The notes under the pieces: model-generated
Databases searched by the model: none
What the model was told of the DNA's origin: nothing
What the model saw: the letters and a program-made list of their open reading frames with translations, nothing else
Translations under genes and position numbers: made by a program
Assembly: GCA_934777095.1 (NCBI GenBank)
Contig: CAKVNP010000004.1
Span: 1 to 23,087, forward strand
DNA: 23,087 nucleotides
Direction: 5' to 3'
From: an uncultured Clostridium sp.
Lineage (GTDB): Bacteria; Bacillota; Clostridia; Clostridiales; Clostridiaceae
Shown: in pieces, positions 6,166-13,949 of the stretch
Layout: every line of letters begins with the position of its first letter
Numbering within the stretch: position 1 is the first letter of the stretch

Positions 6166-6795
6166 ATGGAGAAAAAGAAAAATGTTTCTATGGCAGTTAT
6201 TAAAAGAATGCCAAAATATTATAGATATCTAGGGGAATTATTAAAAAATGATGTAGATAGAATTTCATCAAAGGAATTAGGTGAAAAGATAGGATTTACA
6301 GCATCGCAAATAAGACAAGATTTAAATAATTTTGGTGACTTTGGCCAACAGGGATACGGATATAATGTTAAAGAGCTGTACAATCAAATTGGAAGTATTT
6401 TAGGTGTTGGAAAAGAATATAAAACTGTTATAGTTGGAGCAGGTAATATTGGTCAGGCAATTGCAAATTACAGCAGATTTTCAGATATCGGATTATCAAC
6501 AGTAGCTATATTTGATGCCAATCCAAAACTTGTAGGAATGAAAATCAGAGATGTTGAAATAAGAGACATTGATACATTAGCTGGATTCTTAGAACAAAAC
6601 AATGTAGATATCGGAATTCTATGTGTTCCTAGAATAAGCGGACAAAAGGTTTGTGATATATTAGTAAAAGGCGGCGTAAAGGGACTATGGAATTTTGCTC
6701 CGGTAGATTTACATGTTCCTGATGATGTAAAGGTTGAAAATGTTCATCTTTCAGAAAGTTTACTAACTTTAATATATCAAATGAAAAAAGAGTAA
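6166..6795 (+). CDS. rex: Redox-sensing transcriptional repressor Rex
   Basis: Rex is a cytosolic homodimer that binds NADH and NAD+ in a Rossmann domain and leaves its operators when the NADH/NAD+ ratio rises, which derepresses fermentation genes. The N-terminal winged helix includes SSKELGEKIGFTASQIRQDL (34-53). The dinucleotide motif GAGNIG is at 91-96 and FDANP at 116-120 ends the second beta strand. The 209 residues match the family. I chose ATG 6166 because AGGAG (6151-6155) is ten bases upstream. ATG 6157 would be one base from that site, too close. Its neighbour is the crt operon, which carries a near-consensus Rex site; this rex-crt synteny is known from Clostridium acetobutylicum and other clostridia. 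A terminator follows, so rex is transcribed separately from crt. Confidence 0.95.
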   Translation: MEKKKNVSMAVIKRMPKYYRYLGELLKNDVDRISSKELGEKIGFTASQIRQDLNNFGDFGQQGYGYNVKELYNQIGSILGVGKEYKTVIVGAGNIGQAIANYSRFSDIGLSTVAIFDANPKLVGMKIRDVEIRDIDTLAGFLEQNNVDIGILCVPRISGQKVCDILVKGGVKGLWNFAPVDLHVPDDVKVENVHLSESLLTLIYQMKKE

Positions 6796-6828
6796 AAGTA
6801 TACAATAAAGTATACTTTTATTTTTTTG
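6794..6828 (+). terminator. Terminator after rex
   Basis: A perfect 10-bp stem, AAAAGTATAC (6794-6803) with GTATACTTTT (6810-6819), has a six-base loop and is followed by A and seven T. Confidence 0.88.
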
Positions 6829-6840
6829 CCTATTATTAAA

Positions 6841-6955
6841 GAGAGGCTCTAGGTTAATAAACCCAGAGCCGCACGATATTGAGGAGTAATGAGAAACTGA
6901 CTTTTTAGGGGACAGAAAGTGTAGATGTTAATATATCTACATTTAATATTTTTTA
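6841..6955. other. Structured non-coding island between rex and crt
   Basis: Within the 358-base rex-crt gap lie a hairpin GGCTCT-a-GGTT/AACC-c-AGAGCC (6845-6870, no T-run), an ACTTT...AAAGT pair (about 6899-6920) around TAGGGGACAG, and TGTAGAT/ATCTACA (6920-6926 with 6935-6941) followed by a T-rich tract. No reading frame is supported. It may be a decayed repeat or a cryptic short transcript. Confidence 0.3.
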
Positions 6956-7093
6956 CTTTTATGTAAAAAATATACTAATTATGAAAATATTATTGCATTT
7001 GGAAATATTTAAGACTATAATTGAAAATGTAATGAAGATTACCTTAAGATTTTCTTTGAAAAAATGTTGAAAGGCAATTTTTTTTGCGTTAAT

Positions 7094-7111
7094 TTGTTAG
7101 ATTATTAACAA
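7094..7111 (+). promoter_or_regulatory. Rex operator of the butyryl-CoA operon
   Basis: TTGTTAG-ATTA-TTAACAA matches the clostridial Rex palindrome TTGTTAA-N4-TTAACAA at all fixed positions but one. It covers the -35 of the predicted crt promoter, so Rex bound at low NADH would exclude RNA polymerase. Confidence 0.88.
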
Positions 7112-7123
7112 ACTATCTATAAA
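7094..7123 (+). promoter_or_regulatory. Predicted crt operon promoter
   Basis: TTGTTA (7094-7099), an 18-base spacer, then TATAAA (7118-7123). The -35 is inside the Rex palindrome. Predicted transcription starts near 7130, just ahead of the AGGAGG of crt. Confidence 0.5.
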
Positions 7124-7153
7124 GTTAAGTATGGTATAAAAGGAGGATGGAAA

Positions 7154-7939
7154 ATGGAATTAAAAAATATCATTCTTGAAAAAGAAGGACATTTAGCTAC
7201 AGTTACAATCAATAGACCAAAGGCATTAAATGCATTAAATTCAGAAACATTAAATGATTTAAATACAGCAATTGAAGACTTGGAAAATGATAGCAATATA
7301 TATTGTGTTATTTTAACTGGTGCAGGAGAAAAATCTTTTGTAGCAGGTGCTGATATAGCTGAAATGAAGGATTTAGATGCAAAAGCTGGTGAAGAATTTG
7401 GGCTTTTAGGAAATAAGGTATTTAGAAGATTAGAAAATCTAAATAAACCTGTAATAGCTGCAGTTTCAGGCTTTGCTTTAGGTGGAGGCTGTGAGCTTGC
7501 TATGTCTTGTGATATTAGAATTGCATCTGAAAAAGCAAAATTTGGACAACCTGAAGCAGGCTTAGGAATAACACCAGGTTTTGGAGGAACTCAAAGATTA
7601 CCAAGATTAGTTGGAGCAGGAAAAGCTAAAGAGTTAATTTATACTTGTGCAATGGTTAAAGCTGATGAAGCATTAAGAATTGGCCTAGTTAACAAGGTGG
7701 TTCCATTAGAAAATTTAATGGATGAAGCAAAGAAAATGGCAGCAGCAATTATTGCAAATGCACCAATAGCAGTAAGAACATGTAAAGATGCTATAAATAG
7801 AGGATTGCAGGTAGATATAGATAATGCAATAAAGATTGAAGCTGAAGACTTTGGAAGCTGCTTTAATTCTGAAGATCAAAAAGAGGGAATGACTGCTTTC
7901 TTAGAAAGAAGAGCAGAAAAGAATTTCCAAAATAAATAA
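7154..7939 (+). CDS. crt: 3-hydroxybutyryl-CoA dehydratase (crotonase)
   Basis: It removes water from (S)-3-hydroxybutyryl-CoA to give crotonyl-CoA in the acetyl-CoA-to-butyryl-CoA pathway. The crotonase fold is clear: AGADIAEM (64-71) forms part of the CoA/oxyanion pocket, GFALGGGCELA (106-116) holds catalytic E114, and PEAGLGITPG (133-142) holds catalytic E134, the two glutamates needed for dehydration. Its 261 residues are the normal length. AGGAGG lies just before ATG 7154. It is the first gene of the operon, under the Rex operator, with 78 bases to bcd. The pathway context makes the short-chain C4 enzyme much more likely than a general enoyl-CoA hydratase. Confidence 0.95.
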   Translation: MELKNIILEKEGHLATVTINRPKALNALNSETLNDLNTAIEDLENDSNIYCVILTGAGEKSFVAGADIAEMKDLDAKAGEEFGLLGNKVFRRLENLNKPVIAAVSGFALGGGCELAMSCDIRIASEKAKFGQPEAGLGITPGFGGTQRLPRLVGAGKAKELIYTCAMVKADEALRIGLVNKVVPLENLMDEAKKMAAAIIANAPIAVRTCKDAINRGLQVDIDNAIKIEAEDFGSCFNSEDQKEGMTAFLERRAEKNFQNK

Positions 7940-8017
7940 TAGATTTAATTTGTCTAACAGGACAGTTTTAAAAAAAGATAGATATTATATTTAAGGATTT
8001 GCTAGGGAGGTAAAAAG

Positions 8018-9157
8018 ATGAATTTTGCATTGACTAAGGAACAAGAATTAGTAAGACAAATGGTTAGAGAATTTGCAGTAAACGAAGTAAAGCCAATAGC
8101 TGCAGAAATAGATGAAACTGAAAGATTTCCAATGGAAAACGTTAAAAAAATGGGTGAATTAGGAATGATGGGTATTCCTTTTTCAAGTGATTTTGGCGGA
8201 GCTAATGGAGATACTTTATCATACATTATAGCTGTTGAAGAATTATCAAAGGTTTGTGGAACAACTGGTGTTATTCTTTCAGCTCATACATCACTTTGTG
8301 CTTCATTAATTAATGAACATGGAACACAAGCTCAAAAAGAAAAGTACTTAACTGATCTTTGTACAGGAAAGAAGCTTGGTGCTTTTGGATTAACTGAACC
8401 AGGTGCTGGTACAGATGCTGCTGGACAACAAACAACTGCAGTATTAGAAGGAGACCACTATGTACTTAATGGTTCAAAAATCTTCATCACTAATGGTGGA
8501 GTAGCTGATACTTTTGTTGTATTTGCAATGACTGATAAATCTCAAGGAACTAGAGGTATATCTGCATTTATCGTAGAAAAAGGATTCGAAGGATTTTCTA
8601 TCGGAAAAGTTGAAAATAAATTAGGAATTAGAGCGTCTTCAACTACAGAACTTATTTTTGAAAACTGCATAGTACCAAAGGAAAACTTAGTTGGTAAAGA
8701 AGGTAAGGGATTTGGTATAGCAATGAAGACTCTAGATGGAGGAAGAATTGGTATAGCTGCTCAAGCTTTAGGTATTGCAGAAGGTGCATTTGAAGAAGCT
8801 GTTAAATACATGAAAGAAAGAAAACAATTTGGTAGACCAATAGCTGCTTTCCAAGGATTACAATGGATGATTGCAGAAATGGATACTAAGATAGAAGCTG
8901 CAAGACATTTAGTATATAAGGCTGCTTGGAAGAAAGACAATCACATTCCTTATACAGTTGATGCTGCTAGAGCTAAATTATTTGCTGCAGAAACTGCAAT
9001 GGAAGTAACAACTAAAGCAGTTCAATTATTTGGTGGTTATGGATACACTAAAGAATATCCAGTTGAAAGAATGATGAGAGATGCTAAGATTACTGAGATC
9101 TATGAAGGAACTTCAGAAGTTCAAAGAATGGTTATTTCAGGCAGCATATTAAAGTAA
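8018..9157 (+). CDS. bcd: Butyryl-CoA dehydrogenase
   Basis: This FAD enzyme reduces crotonyl-CoA to butyryl-CoA. In clostridia it works in a complex with EtfBA that couples the reduction by NADH to reduction of ferredoxin. [14 protein letters not shown] (121-134) is the acyl-CoA dehydrogenase flavin/substrate signature. The C-terminal [12 protein letters not shown] (360-371) contains the catalytic base E363, in the position used by short-chain enzymes. The 379 residues fit the family. The start has GGGAGG seven bases upstream. It sits between crt and etfB, with 17 bases to the latter. Confidence 0.95.
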   Translation: MNFALTKEQELVRQMVREFAVNEVKPIAAEIDETERFPMENVKKMGELGMMGIPFSSDFGGANGDTLSYIIAVEELSKVCGTTGVILSAHTSLCASLINEHGTQAQKEKYLTDLCTGKKLGAFGLTEPGAGTDAAGQQTTAVLEGDHYVLNGSKIFITNGGVADTFVVFAMTDKSQGTRGISAFIVEKGFEGFSIGKVENKLGIRASSTTELIFENCIVPKENLVGKEGKGFGIAMKTLDGGRIGIAAQALGIAEGAFEEAVKYMKERKQFGRPIAAFQGLQWMIAEMDTKIEAARHLVYKAAWKKDNHIPYTVDAARAKLFAAETAMEVTTKAVQLFGGYGYTKEYPVERMMRDAKITEIYEGTSEVQRMVISGSILK

Positions 9158-9174
9158 TTAGGGAGGTTTAAATA

Positions 9175-9954
9175 ATGAATATAGTAGTTTGTTTAAAACA
9201 AGTACCAGATACAACTGTTGTAAAGATAGATCCTAAAACAGGAACTTTAATTAGAGATGGTGTTCCATCAATTATAAACCCAGAAGATAAGCATGCTTTA
9301 GAAGCAGCTTTAGCTTTAAGGGAACAAAAAGGCGGCAAAGTTACTGTTGTAAGTATGGGACCTCCACAAGCAAAGGATGCTTTAAGAGAAGCTTTATGTA
9401 TGGGTGCCGATGATGCTGTATTAATTACAGATAGAGCATTTGGTGGAGCTGATACTTTAGCAACATCAAAGACTATAGCTGCAGCTATCAGAAAATTAGA
9501 TTACGATGTAATCTTTGGAGGAAGACAAGCTATTGATGGAGATACTGCACAAGTAGGTCCAGAAATTGCAGAACATTTAGGATTACCACAAGTAACATAT
9601 GTTCAAGATGTTAAAATTGAAGAAGATGGATTATTAGTAAATAGAGCATTAGAAGATGGATATGAAATGATTAAAGTTCAGACTCCAGTTCTTTTAACTG
9701 CCATAGCTGAATTAAATAATCCTAGATATATGAATGTAAGAAATATATTTGCAACTAAGGATAAGGAAGTAACTGTATGGACAGCTGCGGATTTAGATAT
9801 AGATGCATCTGAAATAGGGTTAAAGGGGTCACCAACTAAGGTTAAGAAATCAATGACTAAGGAAGCTAAAGGTGCTGGTGAAGTAATTAAGGAAAGTGCT
9901 CCAGAAGCAGTTTCATATGTATTCGGAAAATTAAAAGAAAAGCACTATATCTAG
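9175..9954 (+). CDS. etfB: Electron transfer flavoprotein, beta subunit
   Basis: The beta subunit of the Bcd-associated flavoprotein. In bifurcating Etf it carries the FAD that takes a hydride from NADH and splits the pair between ferredoxin and Bcd. The N-terminal NIVVCLKQVPDT, the loop AKDALREALCMGADDA (67-82) and the beta-subunit signature with GGRQAIDGDTAQVGPEIA (115-132) followed by LGLPQVTYV are all present. It has 259 residues, with the long C-terminal arm that embraces EtfA. A GGGAGG ribosome site precedes it. The gene lies 24 bases before etfA. The bifurcating type is inferred from the operon and not proven by the residues listed. Confidence 0.94.
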   Translation: MNIVVCLKQVPDTTVVKIDPKTGTLIRDGVPSIINPEDKHALEAALALREQKGGKVTVVSMGPPQAKDALREALCMGADDAVLITDRAFGGADTLATSKTIAAAIRKLDYDVIFGGRQAIDGDTAQVGPEIAEHLGLPQVTYVQDVKIEEDGLLVNRALEDGYEMIKVQTPVLLTAIAELNNPRYMNVRNIFATKDKEVTVWTAADLDIDASEIGLKGSPTKVKKSMTKEAKGAGEVIKESAPEAVSYVFGKLKEKHYI

Positions 9955-9978
9955 GAAGCGTTAAGGAGGGTATTAAGA

Positions 9979-10983
9979 ATGAATATAGCAGATTATCAAG
10001 GTATTTGGGTATTTGCTGAACAAAGAGAAGGCAAATTACAGAAAGTATCTTTAGAATTATTAGGTGAAGGAAAAAGACTTGCTAATGAATTAGGAGTTAA
10101 ATTAACAGCCCTTTTATTAGGAAGTAATGTTGAAGGTTTAGCTACAACATTAGGAGAACATGGTGCTGATGAAGTATTAGTTGCAGATGCACCAGAATTA
10201 GAACATTACACAACTGATGGATATACAAAAGTAATTTGTGATTTAGCAAACGAAAGAAAGCCAGGAATAATATTTATTGGAGCAACTTTCATCGGAAGAG
10301 ATTTAGGTCCAAGAGTTGCTGCTAGATTAACTACAGGATTAACTGCTGACTGTACTTCATTAGCTGTTGAAGTAGAAAATGGTGCATTACTTGCAACAAG
10401 ACCTGCTTTTGGTGGAAACTTAATGGCTACTATTGCATGTCCAGATCATAGACCACAAATGGCTACAGTAAGACCTGGAGTATTCTCTAAAGCTACTGAA
10501 AAAAATACAAACTTTACAGTAGAAAAAGTAGAAGTAAAATTAGCTGACTCAGATATTAGAACAAAAGTATTAGAAATAATCAAAGCTAATAAAGAAATAG
10601 TTGATATTAGTGAAGCTAAAATTATTGTATCAGGTGGACGTGGAGTTGGTTCTAAAGAAAACTTCGCACTATTACAAGAATTAGCTGATACTTTAGGTGG
10701 AGTAGTTGCAGGTTCAAGAGCGGCTGTAGAAAAAGGATGGATAGATGCAGGATATCAAGTTGGACAAACTGGTAAAACTGTTAAACCAAGCATTTATGTA
10801 GCATGTGGTATTTCAGGAGCTATTCAACACGTTGCTGGTATGCAGGATTCAGATATGATTATTGCCATCAATAAAGATGAATCTGCTCCAATTATGAAAG
10901 TTGCAGATTACGGAATAGTTGGTGATTTAAATAAAGTAATTCCAGAAATGATTTCACAATACAAATCAATGGAAGAAAACTAG
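9979..10983 (+). CDS. etfA: Electron transfer flavoprotein, alpha subunit
   Basis: The alpha subunit, whose C-terminal domain holds the FAD that passes single electrons to butyryl-CoA dehydrogenase. The N-terminal domain (1-190) has the Etf fold. The FAD domain shows SGGRG (218-222), GSRAAV (245-250), QVGQTGK (260-266) and GISGAIQH (277-284) in the expected order. At 334 residues it lacks the N-terminal ferredoxin-like domain seen in some clostridial EtfA proteins. AAGGAGG lies upstream of the ATG. The stop is 12 bases before hbd, and the TAG overlaps the hbd ribosome site. Confidence 0.94.
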   Translation: MNIADYQGIWVFAEQREGKLQKVSLELLGEGKRLANELGVKLTALLLGSNVEGLATTLGEHGADEVLVADAPELEHYTTDGYTKVICDLANERKPGIIFIGATFIGRDLGPRVAARLTTGLTADCTSLAVEVENGALLATRPAFGGNLMATIACPDHRPQMATVRPGVFSKATEKNTNFTVEKVEVKLADSDIRTKVLEIIKANKEIVDISEAKIIVSGGRGVGSKENFALLQELADTLGGVVAGSRAAVEKGWIDAGYQVGQTGKTVKPSIYVACGISGAIQHVAGMQDSDMIIAINKDESAPIMKVADYGIVGDLNKVIPEMISQYKSMEEN

Positions 10984-10995
10984 GAGGGAATATAA

Positions 10996-11844
10996 ATGGA
11001 AAAGATTTTTGTTTTAGGTGCTGGAACTATGGGAGCTGGAATAGTTCAAGCTTTTGCTCAAAAGGGATATGAAGTTATCGTTAGAGATATTAAAGATGAA
11101 TTTGTTGAAAGAGGTTTAGCTGGTATCAACAAGAATTTATCTAAATTAGTTGCTAAAGGAAAAATTGAAGAAACTGAAAAAGAAGCTATTCTTTCTAGAA
11201 TTTCAGGAACTACAGATATGAAATTAGCTGCTGACTGCGATTTGGTAGTAGAAGCTGCTGTAGAAAACATGGATATTAAAAAGTCTATTTTTGCAGAGTT
11301 AGATGGAATTTGTAAAGAAAGCACAATTTTAGCTTCAAATACATCTTCTTTATCAATTACTGAAGTAGCATCAGCTACTAATAGACCGGATAAGGTTATT
11401 GGAATGCATTTCTTTAACCCTGCTCCAGTAATGAAACTAGTTGAAGTTATCAGAGGTATGGCAACTTCAGATGAAACATATAATACAGTTAAAGCTTTAT
11501 CTGAAGCTATTGGCAAAAATCCAGTAGAAGTTGCAGAAGCACCAGGATTTGTAGTTAATAGAATACTTATCCCAATGATTAATGAAGCTACATTTATTCT
11601 TCAAGAAGGAATTGCTTCTGTTGAAGATATAGATACAGCTATGAAATATGGTGCAAACCATCCAATGGGACCTTTAGCTTTAGGTGACTTAATTGGCTTA
11701 GATGTATGTTTAGCAATTATGGATGTTTTATATAAAGAAACAGGAGATACTAAATATAGAGCTAGCAGCATTTTAAGAAAATACGTTAGAGCTGGCTGGT
11801 TAGGAAGAAAGACTGGTAAAGGATTCTACGATTACAGCAAATAA
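10996..11844 (+). CDS. hbd: 3-hydroxybutyryl-CoA dehydrogenase
   Basis: It reduces acetoacetyl-CoA to (S)-3-hydroxybutyryl-CoA, the step before crotonase. The Rossmann motif GAGTMGAG is at 8-15. The catalytic set of this family is intact at S117, H138 (in GMHFFNP), E150 and N188 (in PGFVVNR). The 282 residues match clostridial Hbd. There is no arginine pair after strand beta-2 (VRDIKDE), which I take as favouring NADH over NADPH; this is an inference. It is the last gene of the operon, so the order crt-bcd-etfB-etfA-hbd is complete. Thiolase, which would make acetoacetyl-CoA, is not in the window. Confidence 0.95.
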   Translation: MEKIFVLGAGTMGAGIVQAFAQKGYEVIVRDIKDEFVERGLAGINKNLSKLVAKGKIEETEKEAILSRISGTTDMKLAADCDLVVEAAVENMDIKKSIFAELDGICKESTILASNTSSLSITEVASATNRPDKVIGMHFFNPAPVMKLVEVIRGMATSDETYNTVKALSEAIGKNPVEVAEAPGFVVNRILIPMINEATFILQEGIASVEDIDTAMKYGANHPMGPLALGDLIGLDVCLAIMDVLYKETGDTKYRASSILRKYVRAGWLGRKTGKGFYDYSK

Positions 11845-11850
11845 TTGATT

Positions 11851-11909
11851 TAATTATGAATTATGAATGCTGAATGATGAATTTCGGATGGAACTCCTAT
11901 GGGAGTTCC
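11851..11909 (+). repeat. Dispersed intergenic repeat, copy B
   Basis: Second copy of the element at 1416-1474: AATTATGAAT-type units (11852-11879) and then GGAACTCC (11890-11897) pairing with GGAGTTCC (11902-11909). It starts seven bases after the hbd stop. Here the hairpin lacks a strong T-run, and a second, better terminator follows. Confidence 0.6.
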
Positions 11910-11922
11910 TTAAAATAAAAAT

Positions 11923-11956
11923 AGAATTCCTCCAAACGGAGGAATTCTTTCGTTTT
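11923..11956. terminator. Bidirectional terminator between hbd and the convergent gene
   Basis: A perfect 11-bp stem, AGAATTCCTCC (11923-11933) with GGAGGAATTCT (11938-11948), has loop AAAC. TTCGTTTT follows on the plus strand. On the minus strand it is followed by ATTTTTATTTTAA, so it can end both hbd and the minus-strand gene. Confidence 0.85.
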
Positions 11957-12016
11957 ACATATTAAGAATAGAGCATTAAAACCTAGGAAATATTTAATAA
12001 TTTCTGTGTTTTGATA

Positions 12017-12478
12017 CTATATTATATCAAAGGTGAATGGGAATTCTTTTGCTTTTTTAGAAATAAAATCTACATCGTAGCCTGTCCTATCTTTATAGAA
12101 GAATCCATGTCTTAGTTGGATTTTAACATAACACATATTTTTATCATTTTCGTTATTATGTTTAAAATACCAAGGTTCAAAAACCTTAATAAGTTTTGCC
12201 CTGATTTCCTTATTTTCTTCAAGAAGAGGGTGTCCAATATTGTGTGCAACACCGCTGAATCGATAACATTGGTTACATAAAGCAACTTTATCGTTGCCTT
12301 CTATTTCAAGTACTTTAAGTGAATTAGCATAAGTAACTACATAAAATGCTCCATTATCATAAAAGGTATCTACAAAACGTACGGAAGGTACATTATCTTC
12401 TGATGTTGCTAAGGCAAATTGATAATCTTTGGCGAATAATTCCTCTAAAACTTGTATACTTTTTTCAAATGTATCCAT
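12017..12478 (-). CDS. Pyridoxamine 5'-phosphate oxidase-like FMN-binding split-barrel protein
   Basis: A 153-residue protein with the start of a flavin-binding split barrel: LFAKDYQFALATSEDNVPSVRFVD (14-37) and then FYVVTYANSLKVLEI, where small proteins of this fold bind FMN. It is too short and too divergent to be PdxH itself. Such proteins are usually flavoreductases or of unknown substrate. There is no signal peptide. Read on the minus strand, GGAGGT precedes the start by about eight bases. It is a single gene, convergent with hbd and divergent from the SGNH hydrolase. The fold is fairly sure, the reaction is not. Confidence 0.72.
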   Translation of the reverse strand: MDTFEKSIQVLEELFAKDYQFALATSEDNVPSVRFVDTFYDNGAFYVVTYANSLKVLEIEGNDKVALCNQCYRFSGVAHNIGHPLLEENKEIRAKLIKVFEPWYFKHNNENDKNMCYVKIQLRHGFFYKDRTGYDVDFISKKAKEFPFTFDII

Positions 12479-12527
12479 TATAAATTACCTCCAGAAATTT
12501 TATATAATAAGAAAACCTTATCAATAA

Positions 12528-12581
12528 ATTATAACATATTTTTCCAACTAAGTTTATTCATTACATAAAAATTGATATAAT
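12528..12581. promoter_or_regulatory. Divergent promoters between the split-barrel and SGNH genes
   Basis: On the minus strand an extended -10 TGTTATAAT has its TATAAT at 12533-12528. On the plus strand another extended -10, TGATATAAT, has its TATAAT at 12576-12581. Neither has a good -35, which is consistent with extended -10 promoters. Confidence 0.45.
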
Positions 12582-12601
12582 TAATTAAGAGGTGTTAAAG
12601 T

Positions 12602-13216
12602 ATGGCAAGAAGAGATGTATTTATTATAGGTGATAGTATATCTATACACTATGGTCCTTATTTAAAAAAATATATAAGTAATAATTATAATTATGATAGA
12701 AAAAGAGGGCTTGAAGTTGCTTTAAAGGATTTAGACAATCCCGTAGGGGCAAATGCTGGTGACAGTAGGATGGTGTTACAGTATTTAAAGGAAGAGCAGG
12801 AAAAGGAAACAAAATATGATGTTCTTTTAATAAATTGTGGTGCTCATGATATAAGAGTAGAGAGAAAAAGCAAGAAAATACAGGTGCCTTTAAAAGAATA
12901 TATGGATAACTTAACAAAGATAATAGAAATTGCTAAAACAATCAGTAATGAGGTTGTTTGGGTTTCATCATGTCCAATTGTAGATAAAATTCATAACGCG
13001 AGAAAAGTAGGATTTTTAAGATATGAAAAAAATAATTTTATTTATAATAAAGCAGCTAAAGAAATAATGGCCAAGCAAGGAGTTAAAGTGATTGATCTTT
13101 ATGGATTTACTAAGATATTAGGACAAGATATTTATTTAGATCATATTCATTTCAAGGAGGGCACAAGAAAGCTACAAGCAGCATTTATAGCAGGATATTT
13201 AAATTGCATAAAATAA
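12602..13216 (+). CDS. SGNH/GDSL-family hydrolase
   Basis: A 204-residue predicted esterase or acyl hydrolase of the SGNH fold. Block I is FIIGDSIS (7-14) with nucleophile S12. Block II carries G in NAGDS, block III is INCGAHD in place of the usual GxND, and block V is DHIH with D180 and H183. The second residue of block III, normally Asn, is therefore His in a GAHD sequence, so the oxyanion hole may be atypical. There is no signal peptide, suggesting a cytosolic enzyme. GAGGTG precedes ATG 12602. The gene stands alone, with a terminator downstream. The substrate cannot be predicted. Confidence 0.8.
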   Translation: MARRDVFIIGDSISIHYGPYLKKYISNNYNYDRKRGLEVALKDLDNPVGANAGDSRMVLQYLKEEQEKETKYDVLLINCGAHDIRVERKSKKIQVPLKEYMDNLTKIIEIAKTISNEVVWVSSCPIVDKIHNARKVGFLRYEKNNFIYNKAAKEIMAKQGVKVIDLYGFTKILGQDIYLDHIHFKEGTRKLQAAFIAGYLNCIK

Positions 13217-13240
13217 TAATAGGAAGATAAATATGATAAG

Positions 13241-13275
13241 AAAGTGTCAAATCAATTGAAATGGCACTTTTTTTT
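13241..13275 (+). terminator. Terminator after the SGNH hydrolase gene
   Basis: AAAGTGTCA (13241-13249) pairs with TGGCACTTT (13262-13270) with one G-U pair, followed by more T. Confidence 0.82.
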
Positions 13276-13297
13276 ATCAAATTAAGTTTATAAAAAT

Positions 13298-13386
13298 TGT
13301 TATAATAGCCATAGTTAACAAGAAGGAAAGGCTTAAGGCACCTAAAGTTTCAAAAATATCTGTTTTGGAATTAGTGTTGGTATAAT
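13298..13386 (+). promoter_or_regulatory. Two tandem extended -10 promoters
   Basis: TGTTATAAT (13298-13306) and TTGGTATAAT (13377-13386) are both extended -10 elements without a clear -35. They would drive the C_GCAxxG_C_C gene, the first with a leader of more than 110 nt in which I recognise no known element. Confidence 0.42.
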
Positions 13387-13430
13387 GTATAATAATTATT
13401 ATTAATAAATATTAATTTTAGGAGAAGAAG

Positions 13431-13853
13431 ATGTTAGTTAAAAAGGTGAGGAAATTATATGATAAAGAGTATGATTTAAATTGTGCAGAATGTATATTAA
13501 CAGCTGCAATTGAGGAATATGAATTAGATATTCCACAGAAAAGCTTAAAGCTTATGTCTGCCTTTGGTGGAGGAATGGGCATAGGAAGTGTATGTGGTGC
13601 CTTAACAGGTGGAGCAGCAGTGTTAGGAATTATTTTTACTGAAAAAAGAGGACATCAAAGTCCACAAGCAAAGATGATTACAGCAGAATTTATCGGTAAT
13701 TTTAAAGAAAGACTGAAAGTAATTGATTGTGTGCCGTTAAAAGAAAATTATTTTAAAGGTGAAGAAAGATGCATTGTAATTATGGAAACAGCAGCAGAAG
13801 AACTAGAAAAAGTAATCTGTAAGTATAGAGATATTTATCCTACTTTTAAATAG
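13431..13853 (+). CDS. C_GCAxxG_C_C family putative redox-active protein
   Basis: A 140-residue protein with the pattern of the C_GCAxxG_C_C family: NCAEC (C18, C21), the glycine-rich SAFGGGMGIGSVCGALTGG with C55, then C100 and C114. These conserved cysteines are thought to form redox-active disulfides or bind metal, and the biochemical role is unknown. A hydrophobic stretch (51-70) overlaps the motif, but there is no classic signal peptide. AGGAG precedes ATG 13431 by seven bases. No terminator is visible in the 96 bases before the glycosylase gene, so the two may be co-transcribed, which would put an oxidative-stress repair enzyme with a thiol redox protein. Confidence 0.8.
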   Translation: MLVKKVRKLYDKEYDLNCAECILTAAIEEYELDIPQKSLKLMSAFGGGMGIGSVCGALTGGAAVLGIIFTEKRGHQSPQAKMITAEFIGNFKERLKVIDCVPLKENYFKGEERCIVIMETAAEELEKVICKYRDIYPTFK

Positions 13854-13949
13854 ATTAACCATTAATAAAATAAGGTTGAGTAATAATAAATAAATTAGCA
13901 AATGATAAGACTATTGATTAGTATATAGTACTAAAAGTGAGGTGTTGAA

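Noticed and set aside
6845..6870. GGCTCT...AGAGCC hairpin as a second rex terminator
   Set aside because: No T-run follows on either strand, and a perfect terminator already sits at 6794-6828.
12642..12917. Minus-strand frame within the SGNH hydrolase gene
   Set aside because: Antisense to the conserved blocks of the hydrolase, with no start signals.
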